The notes beneath the pieces were generated by a model. The model searched no databases, was not told where the DNA came from, and was given only the letters and a program-made list of their open reading frames with translations. Position numbers and translations under genes: made by a program. A stretch of DNA of 64,000 nucleotides from Schoenoplectus triqueter (Eukaryota; Streptophyta; Magnoliopsida; Poales; Cyperaceae). The stretch spans positions 1-64,000 of the forward strand of contig CAXKVV010002149.1 of the NCBI GenBank assembly GCA_964058805.1, given 5' to 3'. Below, piece after piece: positions 37,201 through 47,441 of this stretch; the stretch's first letter is position 1, and every line of letters starts with the position of its first letter.

Positions 37201-38371
37201 TAAGTTTTACGGTTAAGTACTTGGCCTACGACCTAAATCACTATTTTGGGTCGGAAAATTCGGTTCCACCTTTCGATTTCCGCTTTCACTTCTAGGGTAA
37301 CATGCAGTTGATTAAAACTAATCATTCAATTCAGACAAAATAACAATCACAAACAACAAGAACTAAAAGATCAACAAACGAGTAAATTAAACCATTCGAG
37401 TTATCGAGTTTACACCTAGACCCCTAGAAGGGTGTCTAGCCACAAATCATGTCAAAGATTGTATCAAGATTCATGTTTAAATAACAGTACAACATGAGAA
37501 AAGAGTAAAGAAAAGACTACACCAAGAAGATCTATGATTTCTCGCCCGGTTCTTGAGTTCTCCTTCAAATTCTCTCTCTAATGGTGTTCTTCCTCTTCTT
37601 TTTTGCTTGGGATCTCCTCTCTAGACAGTTGAGAGATGTCTGGGACGAAGGGATATCAAAATCTCTTAATTCCAATGAGAAAACCGCTTTAAAACTGCCA
37701 ATTCGCGCTGCCAGCCCAAAAATTGCGGTCCGACATTTTAAAATTGCGGTCCGCAATTTTTGCATTTTTTTCCAGAACGAACCAGAGAGCATTTGCGGTC
37801 CGCAATTTTGGTATGGGAATGATTTTAACTTGATTTCTTCGTGTAAATCTGACCCATCTCGTTCCAAGCATTATTTCTCATGTTAACATCTTTGTTTACA
37901 CTCAATGACCTGCAAAATAACAAGAAATGCAGCAGTATCTCGAACTCGACATAAAAACTAAATAAATTCTTAACAATTAACATAAAATGCATAGTTTTTG
38001 AGATAAAACCCTAATTGAATATAGTATATAAATGAGGCTTATCACGCGATGACAGAGATACTTCGCTGCATGTGCATGTGAGCCGGGTAGTGGATTATGA
38101 TCTATCGGGTTTCGAGTTTTTTTTTTTTTTTTGGGTTTTTCTTTGAGAGATTTTGCTGCCCATTCCGATGGAGCTAGCCCCGTCGATGTAGGCGTTGTAT
38201 TCTCTTTGTTCATTCTGGACTGTATGGTCATGTATATTATATTATTATTGTTTTGTTTATTCTGTGATTTTCTTATTTTATTCATTTAGCCTTTCATACG
38301 CACGTCTCGTCGTGCGTACGTGACGGAATTTAGCACCCCTAATCCGTCCTTATTATTTCTGAGGTGTAACA
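34229..38371 (+). repeat. 3' LTR, interrupted and partly deleted
   Basis: Colinear with the 5' LTR from TGTTAAACC to GTGTAACA. Two differences: a deletion equivalent to about 31057-31703 of the 5' LTR (about 647 bases, with GT at both edges) that removes the minisatellite, and an inserted LTR at 36712-38044. 4143 bases in total. Confidence 0.92.
36712..38044 (-). mobile_element. Nested solo-like LTR (Athila/Tat-like), truncated at the primer-site spacer
   Basis: TGATGTAGATTTTGC...GAGGCTTATCA (36720-38044) is bounded by TG/CA. It is preceded by AAAAAGCT, the same spacer that separates LTR and tRNA-Asp primer site in the related element at 58842-58847. So it is a 5' LTR on -, cut off just before the primer site. 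The host LTR reads on across it (GTCCTGC / CGCGATGACAGAG). Inside are copies of TTGCGGTCCGCAA palindromes (37722-37805). Confidence 0.78.
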
Positions 38372-38780
38372 AAAGTAGTCACTACTTGAGCTACAAAATA
38401 TGTTTTTTAATCGATAACTACATAAATACATATTATATTTTGTTCTTTTTGATTGAGAATCGTATCTGTGGCTACTGCTATTTTATCAGTCTGTCCGTCC
38501 CCAATAATTAATTCTCGCTGACTTCGTCCTATAGGGATCATTGTATTAATAACAATAAGCCTTATTTGAAGGGGCTCATATATATGACGTCTTGAAATAA
38601 TATCAGGTGCAAGAGATTCAATTAATCTAAATTCAGAAGATGTAATTGAGTCTCTTCCATCAATAGATTGAGCCAAAACATTTATAGCACGATCTAAATA
38701 AGCTTCACTGACAAATATCTGAGCAATTTTTTCTGTTGCATTTAAGTAGCTTCTCTCTTTTATCATCAAACCATCACCAG
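38372..38780 (-). pseudogene. atpA: Nuclear plastid DNA: chloroplast atpA fragment
   Basis: Downward from about 38778 the frame reads [72 protein letters not shown] and [13 protein letters not shown]. It then passes a stop to VAQVVTTF. This is the nucleotide-binding part of the plastid F-type ATP synthase alpha subunit. The P-loop, GDRQTGKT in functional proteins, is GDGQTDKI here, and a CAA codon has become TAA, so it cannot work. Only about 410 bases are present, without the rest of the gene, as expected of a plastid-to-nucleus insertion. Its left edge coincides with the AAAGT target site of the 9.5-kb retrotransposon. Confidence 0.88.
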
Positions 38781-39435
38781 CGGTATAGATAAAGATTTGC
38801 ATTATACACGTCCTTGTAAAATTTTCTGTTACAGAATCAGATATGTGACATATTTCTTGTGTGATGTCAGTTGAATGACAACAAAAAGTCTTTTTGAGAG
38901 CTGCGTTTGGAAATTACGTGCTAAACTTGTAAGTTGGACTCGAGAAGTACTAGAATGAAAGCTCTGACTTATGAAGGTCACTGAGAGGCCATAATGATAA
39001 AGTAGTGGACAATAAAGTCCTTATGTGTTGCGTTCTTGATAGCGGATTAAGTAGTGGACAATTTTGAAATATTCAACAATTGAAATTTTGTTCTCTAAAA
39101 TAGTTAAGTGCATAATATATATTATTTAAATTACATAATGATAAACCTTGATGCAAGTTGTACCGTTATAATTAATTAATTTTATATTAATTTACAATGT
39201 TTATATTTAATTTTAGTTGATGAGATATCAAATAACATTAAAATTATGAAAATTAATACACGATCAATTGTTTTTTGAGATAAACAAAGTGTTTATAATT
39301 ATTTTTTAGATACACAATTAAATGTAAGATTAACAACTTGTTTATAATTTAATCCACTCATATGTGCATATAATATATTATTTTTTTCATCATCATCATT
39401 ATTATCATTGATATTTGAAATCTCTGATGTTATAC
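38781..39435. other. Intergenic AT-rich DNA, nothing recognised
   Basis: No coding signal or repeat boundary seen, apart from a (CAT)n run near 39385. Confidence 0.35.
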
Positions 39436-39437
39436 TT

Positions 39438-39505
39438 TCATATGGGTTTCATTTCTAGGCTAACTCAATTTATTTGAGATTAAAGGCTTTGTAGTAATTA
39501 TTGTT
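39438..39505 (+). mobile_element. SINE 3'-tail fragment (Au-like)
   Basis: ATGGGTTTCATTTCTAGGCT...GAGATTAAAGGCTTTGTAG matches the tail of the SINE at 12921-13021. No target duplication is clear. It directly abuts the MITE relative at 39506. Confidence 0.5.
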
Positions 39506-39884
39506 GCCCCCCCAAGATTTTGAAAAATAGTATTTTTAGATAATGCTTTCGATAATTTGTCTCCTCTGAATTGTCTGATTATTTTTATTGAGAAAAAAAT
39601 ATTTAATATCGTGTATAATGAAATAATTATGCAAAACTATCAAAATATAAAGTTATGTAGAAGAAAACTTCTTTCATCAACTTGATTATCTATTATTTTT
39701 AACTTTATTTTGTTATTATTTTTAATATATAAAATATTATTATTTTAATAATTTTTATTAGATAATAATATATATTAAATTATTAATTATTAATTTAGAA
39801 CCCAATTCGTTAATAGATTTAAACTCGATAAGCTATTACAATTCGATAATGTCCCCTGATCAAAATTCTGCATCCGTCCCTCAT
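39506..39884 (-). mobile_element. hAT-type MITE, relative of 23398-23803, truncated
   Basis: Read on -, it starts AGGGACGGATGCAGAATTTTG and follows the 23398 element over nearly its full length (AATAGTTTATCGGATTTAAA-like, CAAGTTGATGAAGAAAA-like, GACAAT...CCGAAAG). It stops at the GGGGGGG tract, lacking the terminal 24 bases and one TIR. Confidence 0.75.
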
Positions 39885-40339
39885 TGTATATGTGCATATG
39901 ATATGAAAAATTATCAACCTACAAATCAAATTAAAATACTAGACCGAAATTGCTGAAATCCATTGAACAAGAAAGGTACATAGTTTTTTCTAGCTTTAAT
40001 TGCAGTACTCGATCTGCCATATCTTGTTGTGGATCGAAACACGCCTCACAGATACCAATTTTCGCATCCAGTGTTAATGTTGTTTGATGCCAATTGGATA
40101 AGCCTTCAGGAAAATTGGTCTTGTCATATTTTTCTAGCTTTTTGAATAAACTTCATTTTCAATTTTGGTGATTTGACCGTACTAACCAATTGTCAAATCT
40201 TAATAATAAGAAAATTAAACTTCTACGGAATGGTCTAGCACATTAATACATTAAAGGTAGCGACTAACTGTCCTAGACAAAACCCCAAACTGATATAAAT
40301 CCCGAACAATATAATTATATATCCATCTATCAAAAATCA

Positions 40340-40640
40340 TTCTTGTTAGATATTATATCAATTGAATTTCAGGAGGTTATAGAACTTAATTTCAGAGGGT
40401 TATATCATATTTAACACATTTTAAATATGAAAAATGTATAATTTCATGAGGTTATATCAATTAAATTTCAGGGGATTATAATACTTAATTTTGGATGTTT
40501 ATAACACTCAATTTGAGAGATTTATATCGGTTTAATTTTCAGATTTTATATCAGTTCAATTTTTAGTACTTATACCAGTCGAATTTTAGGAGTTTATATC
40601 AGTTAAATTTCAGGATTTATAATACTTAATTTCCTTAATA
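40340..40640. repeat. Degenerate minisatellite, about 30 bp unit
   Basis: About nine drifting units with consensus TTATATCAGTTAAATTTCAGG, alternating TATATCA and ATACTTAAT forms. It ends beside the truncated edge of the Copia fragment. Confidence 0.75.
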
Positions 40641-40654
40641 GCTCATCATTCAAT

Positions 40655-41230
40655 AATACAAATCTCTTCTCTTTCAACCATGGATACTACTTCATCTAGA
40701 GAAGGGAGATCGGTCATGAAGAATATTTGAGATCTAACAGTCTCATAGCTTGAAAAAGAGTATTGTTAAGAACTGAAAGATGTCATCTTGTTGTTCTCTG
40801 AGTTGGATTTTTTTTTTGGATCTGAAATTGGATGTCGGTACATCTTAATCTCCTCTTTTTTCTTTTGAAGTTTGCTATAAATTTTGTTGATTAATTCACC
40901 AGATTGCTTGAGCTATTAGATCTCTTACTGTAACTGATAAATATGTGCATAATTTCTCAGCCTTCTCCCACATTGCTTGTGTTGAGTTCTGATATGGCAT
41001 GATCTCTGATATGCTTGGTTCCATCGTGGTGACCAACCAGCTACATACCTTGTTATCATCTCTTCTCCACTCTTTGAGAGCTTTATTTTCCTCTTCTGTC
41101 GGTTCTCCTATTTTTTTTTTGGAATTAGGGTTGGCCTCTCATCATTGACCAATTCAAGTTTGTCATGGCCAATTAGCCCAAAGATAGCTTGTCTTGTCCA
41201 TAAGTGATAGTTCCTGCCAGTTAATGTTAC
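40655..41230 (-). pseudogene. Copia gag (UBN2-type) remnant
   Basis: On -, LTGRNYHLWTRQAIFGLIGH is followed by DKLELVNDERPTL, EENKALKEWRRDDNKVCSWL, VTTMEPSISEIMPYQNSTQA and MWEKAEKLCTYLS. After frame changes come ELINKIYSKLQKKKEEIK and then YETVRSQIFFMTDLPSLDEV with VSMVEREE. This order is the Ty1/Copia gag (UBN2-type) domain. Frameshifts and stops make it non-functional. Confidence 0.82.
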
Positions 41231-41751
41231 AGAGGTAAGTCTTTAAATTGGTTGTGACATTTTCAGATTTTGTGAGTGGTTTTAGAGAGTTGATTTGTTC
41301 TTTGATTCTCAGTTCCTCCTTTTTGTAGCAGTGTGAGCTTGATTGTTTGTCTGAATTCTATTTGTTGGTATTCTTATCAGTATTAGATTCTGATTCTGGT
41401 TTACTTGGTTTTGTTGGTTGTAAGTGTCATAAATGGTTCAGTTATGTTGCTTTTGAAGTTTTTGCTGCCTAATACATGTTACTGGTAAATTTATCAGTGA
41501 ACTGTTGATACTAGTTGAGGCTTGTTTTGCCGGGTTGTTGTGACTTTTCTGATCTGATATAGTTTCTTACTTGTTTGTATCGGTTTATGAATTTTGATTT
41601 GAATCTGGTCAATCTTGTTCTTGGTCTCTTCTCTTGCCTCTTGAGTTGAAGAAACAATTTCTATAATTGATCTCCTCACTGATGGCAAGGTGAACTCTTG
41701 ACTTGCTGACTCTGATTCTTGTTACGGAATTGAGACAAAGTTATATACCCT

Positions 41752-41763
41752 GCTCTGATACCA
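41752..41763 (-). other. Primer binding site, tRNA-iMet
   Basis: TGGTATCAGAGC directly follows the LTR on -, with no spacer. Confidence 0.88.
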
Positions 41764-42055
41764 TGCAGATTTTTAAGACTTAGAAATGCTGACAAAAAGA
41801 ATTGATAATAACAGATGCTATAGAGATTGAAAGTTATATGATGAAATATTTATTTCTTATATTTCTCTGTACCGTTAATACATGTATATATATTGGGCTT
41901 GGTACCAAACGGTAATAAAAAAAGGAAAATAGAGTAGAAATGATTATTTACAAATTGCTCCTCTAATTTTCTGAAAATGGGCCAATGATGAAAATACTAC
42001 AAGCTTTGAGACTCATAAATTAATCTAATTACTTTGTTTGAATTAATTTCCAACA
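41764..42055 (-). repeat. Copia 5' LTR, 292 bp
   Basis: On - it runs TGTTGGAAATTAATTC...AATCTGCA (TG...CA). A TATATATA tract near 41887 and the TTATTTCTTATATTTCTCTG region would hold promoter and leader. Confidence 0.82.
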
Positions 42056-42847
42056 AGAGTGATTTCAGAATTTGAAATTGATGGCAATCATGGGCTCGAT
42101 AGGCTCATAAATGTCAATCATGGATACATCCTTGTTGTACCAGTAGATTTCTGGTTTTGTCATTGAATAAATATATGATGCCACCAGTTCAGCCCCCAGG
42201 CTTATGATGTGTTATCGTGAAAATGAACTGATCGAAGTAATGATTAATATTCTAATAAATGATTGACTGTGTAATAATATTCCTTGACCGAGTTGTCCGC
42301 AAAAAATCTTTACCGTCCCAAATTTTATCAATATAACAATTATATAAAATATAATTCATTTTCTTTATCAAAATCCAACTCATCGATAATCCTAGATACA
42401 TAACATGAGACATTATATCACTACTCTTTATCATTTGGTCTTATTGACTAATTATGTTTATATTTCAGAAGAAATTTGTGAATATATACTGGTGAAAAAT
42501 AATATCTGTTTAGTGATTGTGCTGTTTGGTATATGGTACAAATTTCTTGTACCATACTGTGTTTTGGTTATGTTATTGTTGTTTTTTTTCTTTTCTTAGC
42601 CATAAAAGGGCCATGATCTTTTTGAACAATTTTGAGAATATGCTTCGTCTCTTTTTTATCTGGTTTACTTCAATAATATTGTTTGGATGCATGAATGTTG
42701 TTATGTAAGTGTTAAGAATTACTGTCATGCCGCTTCTTTAGATGGAAACAATTTTCAGTTAAAAATGCAATTTGTAAAGTGCCAAATTTATAATTTCCTT
42801 TTTCTTTGCTGGTAGCCAATAACAGGAAAACTCTTCAAATGGATTAA
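42056..42847. other. Intergenic DNA, nothing recognised
   Basis: Short Phe/Leu-rich frames around 42405-42708 lack supporting structure. Confidence 0.35.
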
Positions 42848-43150
42848 AAAAATGGGACAGTACAAGAGGTGTTATCTAGAGATAGATCAAAGCCACTGGC
42901 ATTAGTTGGGCGTGTCATTGCTATGCAAACTGAATTATCAATATCTGTTGCTACCAAGCAAACCCTTCTCTCAATAAACAGCAAGGATAGCTGGGCCCAA
43001 GCAACTCTTGCACACACAAAGTTCAGGCTGGGAAAGGGAGAGACACCTGTTGCAATAACAATGGGAGAAGGCAAAACTGCATATTTGTTGGTGAAACAAC
43101 AAGAGCGGTACATGATTAGAGGTAGCGGATTCGGAAGAACCAGACTTTAG
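42848..43150 (+). other. Unrecognised open frame, about 100 codons
   Basis: A frame runs from just after a TAA at 42845-42847 to a TAG at 43148, reading KNGTVQEVLSRDRSKPLALV, then GRVIAMQTELSISVATKQTL and onward to MIRGSGFGRTRL. Base composition is more even than the flanks and the peptide looks protein-like rather than low-complexity. There is no ATG near the left end, no clear splice acceptor in phase, and I do not recognise the family. It could be one exon of a decayed gene or a transposon-captured gene piece. Confidence 0.35.
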
Positions 43151-44183
43151 GTCTAAGTTTTGGCTAGGCTTACTGATTGTCCTGGGCTTGTCAGGAGAAC
43201 TTGAAAACATACATGCAAGTGTTCAATATTCTATCTGCAGTTTGACATATGGGTTGTAACTGTTCAATGATTCAATTTTATAATCATATAGTAACGAGTT
43301 TATGAGGTATTTTGGTTCATAATCCAGGAGGGCTTTGATATCACCAAATTGATGGGATAAAATCAAAGACCAAAACAAGGTGGACAGAGAGAGCACAAAG
43401 AAGATCAAAGCTGCACTGCGACGTGTAGTGGTTTTGTTATGTACTCATCTGCTCCAGATCAGTTTTCCGTTTGAGGGTATTTGAATTGAATAACGGGCTG
43501 GAGGGAGAAAATAGTGACGACAAGCCCAAACGAGAAGAAAGCCCAAGATCCATTTCTTTGATAATTTCAGCTGGAGTTTTACATTTCACAATTAGGAAAG
43601 GTATTATTGTAATTTCTGTTTATATTGAATAAGATGAGTGCATTGTTAGATAAGCAATTAGTTACGAGAAGCTATAAATATACCTTGGAATGTACTGAAT
43701 CAGGAGTGTTGGATCAAAATAACTCCTTTGTATCTTTTTTTTTTTTTGAAGAAGACGACGATTGTCCTATTGTTATTTCGGAACATTGAGAATAACTATT
43801 ATTCTGCTAATCGGAAAGAGAGATAAAATAACTGTTATTCTTCTCAACTTTTCATTATTATTTCAAACAAATAATTCAAACACTATTTCTATCATTCGGA
43901 ATAACATCACTTGTTTACTATCCTCGTACTAACTGAGAAATCACTATTTTTTCATCATCCTCATTTGCTATTCTCAATTCCTTTATTCTTACGCTATTCT
44001 TTATACGATCCAAATATGAACAGTATGAAAATTATTTACGGAATTATGTACAATCAGAAAAAAATAGATCAAATAACATAAAAGGAAGATCGAATTCAAA
44101 AAGGAAAAAAAAAAACTCTAAAAGGAAAAACTTCTAACTTCTAAGCAAGCCTAGCAAATTGAGAATAAAAGAAAGTTAATCAA
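43151..44183. other. Possible LTR-like and MITE-like remnants
   Basis: GCTATAAATATACC at 43671 followed by a poly(T) run at 43736 resembles the promoter/leader of a retroelement. 43745-44030 has repeated ATTCTTCTCA/ATTCGGAATAA motifs like decayed MITE sequence. No boundaries could be fixed. Confidence 0.3.
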
Positions 44184-44521
44184 ACATAGATATCTTCCTA
44201 TGTTTGAAAATGAGATTACTAGTATTATGCGATAATTCTTAATGTTTGTTGCAGGGTTCAAAAAAATTGTCAGTAGTATTGCTTAGTATTTGTGCTTGTT
44301 GTTTTTGAGACTAGTTATTTTGTGCTGTTTCAACTTTAGTTTGCAGTAGGTCAGTTGTTTTGTAATAGCTTTGAAGTTTGGTAGACTGTAGTTCCTTATA
44401 AGTATCTTTGTATTGTACGGTACCAGCTGTTTGGTACTGGTACAAAAAACACTATTCAGTTTCTATGAAACTGGTGGAGTATTTCACTTTTTTCAAAAAA
44501 AAAAAAACATAGACATCTTCC
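44184..44521 (+). mobile_element. Poly(A) retroposon with about 15-bp TSD
   Basis: ACATAGATATCTTCC (44184-44198) and ACATAGACATCTTCC (44507-44521) flank about 305 bases that end in a run of about 13 A. This is the signature of LINE-mediated retroposition of an RNA. The body (GGTACCAGCTGTTTGGTACTGGTACA and flanking) matches no gene I know and has no pol III boxes. It may be a retroposed retrotransposon or host 3'UTR transcript. Confidence 0.65.
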
Positions 44522-45902
44522 GGTTAGCTATTAATGTTGCACTTCGTTTGAACTTTTAAACATTTTGTTAAATTGCACAATCGAGTTGATTTACTTCAAG
44601 TTGTCAGTTCAATTTAGCTCATTTCTGTAAATTCTTCAATAGTCATATACTGGTATATGACAGGCGTTCAGTCATTGGGCGCACTGCACAGACTTTGTTG
44701 ACTGTGATCCCATGATTTTGTTTTTTTACAAGATAACTAAGTAGCATTACCCTTTGACCACTCCAGTGCTCTAAATTCTAATTTAAGTATTCACTGATAT
44801 CATGATAAGTGATAACATTTTAATTTCACAATGTCAAAAACTGATATTGAAACATTCCACTTCGTAGTACGTAACAACTGCTTAATGCCTAACTACAGAA
44901 TGACTCATCCCTAATTCCACAAATACCTTATTACACTACTGAAGGAAAATATTTGAATTTAAGCAGATAAACAAATGTTCACCTTGTTGCTAAAGTTGAA
45001 GCTGATGAATAAATTGGAATTTATTATGAAAAATTCAACAATGCACAATTTGAAAGCATCACATAGTATAATCATCCAAAACTAAAGAATAAGACATTGA
45101 AAAAGAAGTCAAAATTTAAGTCTGGTACACTCCATATTGGCAGGTACCCGAATTTCCTAAATTAATAATTCTCGTACTTAGAGAATTTTATGTGATTATA
45201 AGATTGGACAAAAAATCTAACAACCAACAAAAAACGGGGAATCAGATTAATTGACTGGAACTTACATGGGTGTAGGTTACTTTCTCTTCCTTGTACTCTA
45301 TAAGCAAGTGATAGAATGAAAGAGACATTTATTCTGTAATTCTAATTACCGTGAAACGAAGTTAATTAGAAGTGAGAAGAAGCGGAAGCGTCCTTTCTTT
45401 TAATTTCCTGTTTCGTTGAGAAGGGCAGAGAAAGGCTAACCTTCTTGGAGATTCAAGGAAGTACGTACAAGTAGAGAGAGACAAGCACCTCTAATGTAAA
45501 CAACTGGCCGTATCACAATTTATCAGCCTTGGGATAATAAATCTTGCACAAGTGATAAATGTACAAAATAGAAGGACGGAGAAAGAAATAGCTGCAAAAC
45601 ATGTACAAGCTTGTATCTGTCCATGTTATCAAAACATACACCACAGTTTATTCCGTGATTTTTGATAATGAGTATTAATTAATTCTTAATTCTAATAATA
45701 AATATTAATTAATTAAAATCTTAATAATATATATGATCATTGGTGCCTTCAATAATAGCGTTAGTGGAACTGACATCTCTGTTGTTCATACATCAGTTTC
45801 ATCACTTTTAAAAAAAATTATAAACACAAATGGGAGCGGCATTTCCCCACCAACAAAATGAAAAAAAATTGCACTTGATCACTTGAACACATGGACAAGG
45901 AG

Positions 45903-45974
<72 letters not shown>

Positions 45975-46284
45975 AAAACCAATGGTACATTTCTCATCAA
46001 CTACTTGCAGCAATGCAAGTTCAAATTGTCAATTGATAATACATATAAAACACTTCATTTCAGAAACCATTATAAGCATCTCATGAAAGGCAACACACGC
46101 CAACACGTAATTTCACTTTGTTTACAAACAAAAACATTTTTTTTATTATAATACCAATACGGGGCTGCTTGTTAGGTCGACTGGACGACTGGACCGAAAG
46201 GGGATAATTAGTGAACCGAACAGAATAATTAGCTTTGTGAACCGAACAAAATACATACACAGCCCCTGCAACTGCTACTGGCTC
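44522..46284. other. Intergenic DNA, no gene recognised
   Basis: No coding signal. The only clear feature is the (TA)n tract listed separately. Confidence 0.35.
45905..45970. repeat. (AT)n microsatellite, about 33 repeats
   Basis: An uninterrupted AT dinucleotide run. It creates spurious Tyr-Ile frames on both strands. Confidence 0.97.
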
Positions 46285-46293
46285 CCGTACTAA

Positions 46294-46451
46294 AGCCCAC
46301 AAATTCTGAGCGCTTGGCCCATCAATGCCGCCTACAACACAGCCCATGGATGCTTTTGTTTTAGGGTTTCCCATGGATGCTTCCTGGCAAAATCTCAGCC
46401 GTCCTGTCCTTATCAAGGGCGCTCTAGCTCACACGTTTTATAGGGCACGTG
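46294..46451 (+). promoter_or_regulatory. Site II / telo-box / G-box cluster upstream of ABCF1
   Basis: GCCCA-type site II cores (complement TGGGC) lie at 46295, 46317 and 46342. A telo-box (TTAGGGTTT, complement AAACCCTAA) lies at 46361-46369. A CACGTG G-box lies at 46446-46451. In plants, site II plus telo-box combinations mark promoters of translation-related and cell-growth genes. This cluster is about 550-680 bases before the ABCF1 TATA box, so it may be a distal module or a promoter of another transcript. Confidence 0.45.
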
Positions 46452-46976
46452 TAGGTCACAAATCAGGGATTGGCTCTGCACTTTGCACTTTGCACTTTGC
46501 ACAAGAGCCCTTCAACAGCGAGGGATCTGTTGCTCAAGAAAATTAAAATTACATAATTTCAGCTCAATGATCAAATGATCATTGAGCTGGTTACAAACTT
46601 AATTTGCTTTGATAATTTGTAACAAATAATTAATTTCAAAAATTTTGGTCGATATTAGTTTTCTTAACATTCATCTGAATGAAATATGTATTTTATTTGT
46701 TGGACATTAAGATACAATCACAAAAATAATCTGATGATTGATAATAATAAATTAATTTGTTATAAAAAAATCTCTCATTTTTTTTATTGTGACAATAACA
46801 ATTTCAAGTCAAATAACCCTAAAACTAAAAAGCAATATAAATAATCCTAATTCAACCATTAATTCTAACATATCTTAATTAAGCTGATCTAACCCAAACC
46901 TACACTCAATGATCCCATAAAATCTGAGGGTTAGTTTAGCGAAATCCTAAAGAAAGAAGAAACGAAAATGCCGCTG

Positions 46977-46984
46977 TATAAATA
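46977..46984 (+). promoter_or_regulatory. TATA box of ABCF1
   Basis: TATAAATA, about 360 bases before the 5'UTR intron donor. Transcription would start near 47005-47015. Confidence 0.6.
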
Positions 46985-47009
46985 TGAGGGCGGCTCGTCT
47001 CTGCCAAAC

Positions 47010-47441
47010 CCTCGAACCCTTGTTTGGGTACCGCTCTTTCCTTTTTTCCTGGAAAGAGAATTTACCAAAATATCTAAAAATAAAAAAAAATTATCGTTAA
47101 TTAGTAGTTTGATATCTTTTTTGTACTCCGAAAACCCTAGATTGTTTATCAGCTACAGAGCCGCCCCAATCGTCCGCTTATTTTTTGCTCGTAAGTTCTC
47201 CTCTTCTATGCATCGATCTAGGCTTTATACTCATATTTAGGTCCGTTTCTTATGAGAAAATTGCTGTTTTATCCTTAGGATCGTTAATTAGAGTGCAAAT
47301 CCTACCGCTCGACAGCGTCTACTTGAAAAACTCGGTAAGTTTCTACGGCTAATTGTTTTTTCTTGATCTAGGATTTCTCTTGCAAATCTTGATTTCCTTC
47401 TTATTGAAATTAAACTCAATCAATTGATTATCCATAGGAAA
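47010..47441 (+). other. ABCF1 5'UTR with leader intron
   Basis: A non-coding exon ends at 47334 (CTCG before GTAAGT). The leader intron 47335-47437 ends ATCCATAG, four bases before the ATG. A telo-box, AAACCCTA, lies at 47132-47139, a common position in leaders of plant translation-associated genes. The exact transcription start is inferred. Confidence 0.6.

Larger units (their letters stand above)
28830..38371 (+). mobile_element. Complete non-autonomous Gypsy-type LTR retrotransposon (LARD-like), 9.5 kb
   Basis: A structurally complete element: 5' LTR 28830-32289, primer site 32298-32309, non-coding interior, polypurine tract, 3' LTR 34229-38371, and AAAGT duplication on both sides. The primer site fits tRNA-iMet. 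The 'TTCGAGGACGAA' motif just before the polypurine tract is typical of Tekay/Del-like Gypsy elements. The interior is only about 1.9 kb and has no gag or pol frame, so mobility would depend on enzymes from a relative. The LTRs are very similar wherever both are present (about 1-3 differences per 100 bases by eye), suggesting a fairly young insertion. It sits between the HMA gene and an atpA plastid-DNA fragment. Confidence 0.92.
40655..42055 (-). mobile_element. Copia retrotransposon 5' portion (LTR, primer site, gag)
   Basis: Read on -: a 292-bp LTR (42055-41764), the tRNA-iMet primer site (41763-41752), a leader, and a decayed gag to about 40655, where the element breaks off. No pol or second LTR is present in the window. 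Confidence 0.85.

Noticed and set aside
45808..46151. Overlapping (Tyr-Ile)n frames
   Set aside because: Artefact of the (AT)n microsatellite.
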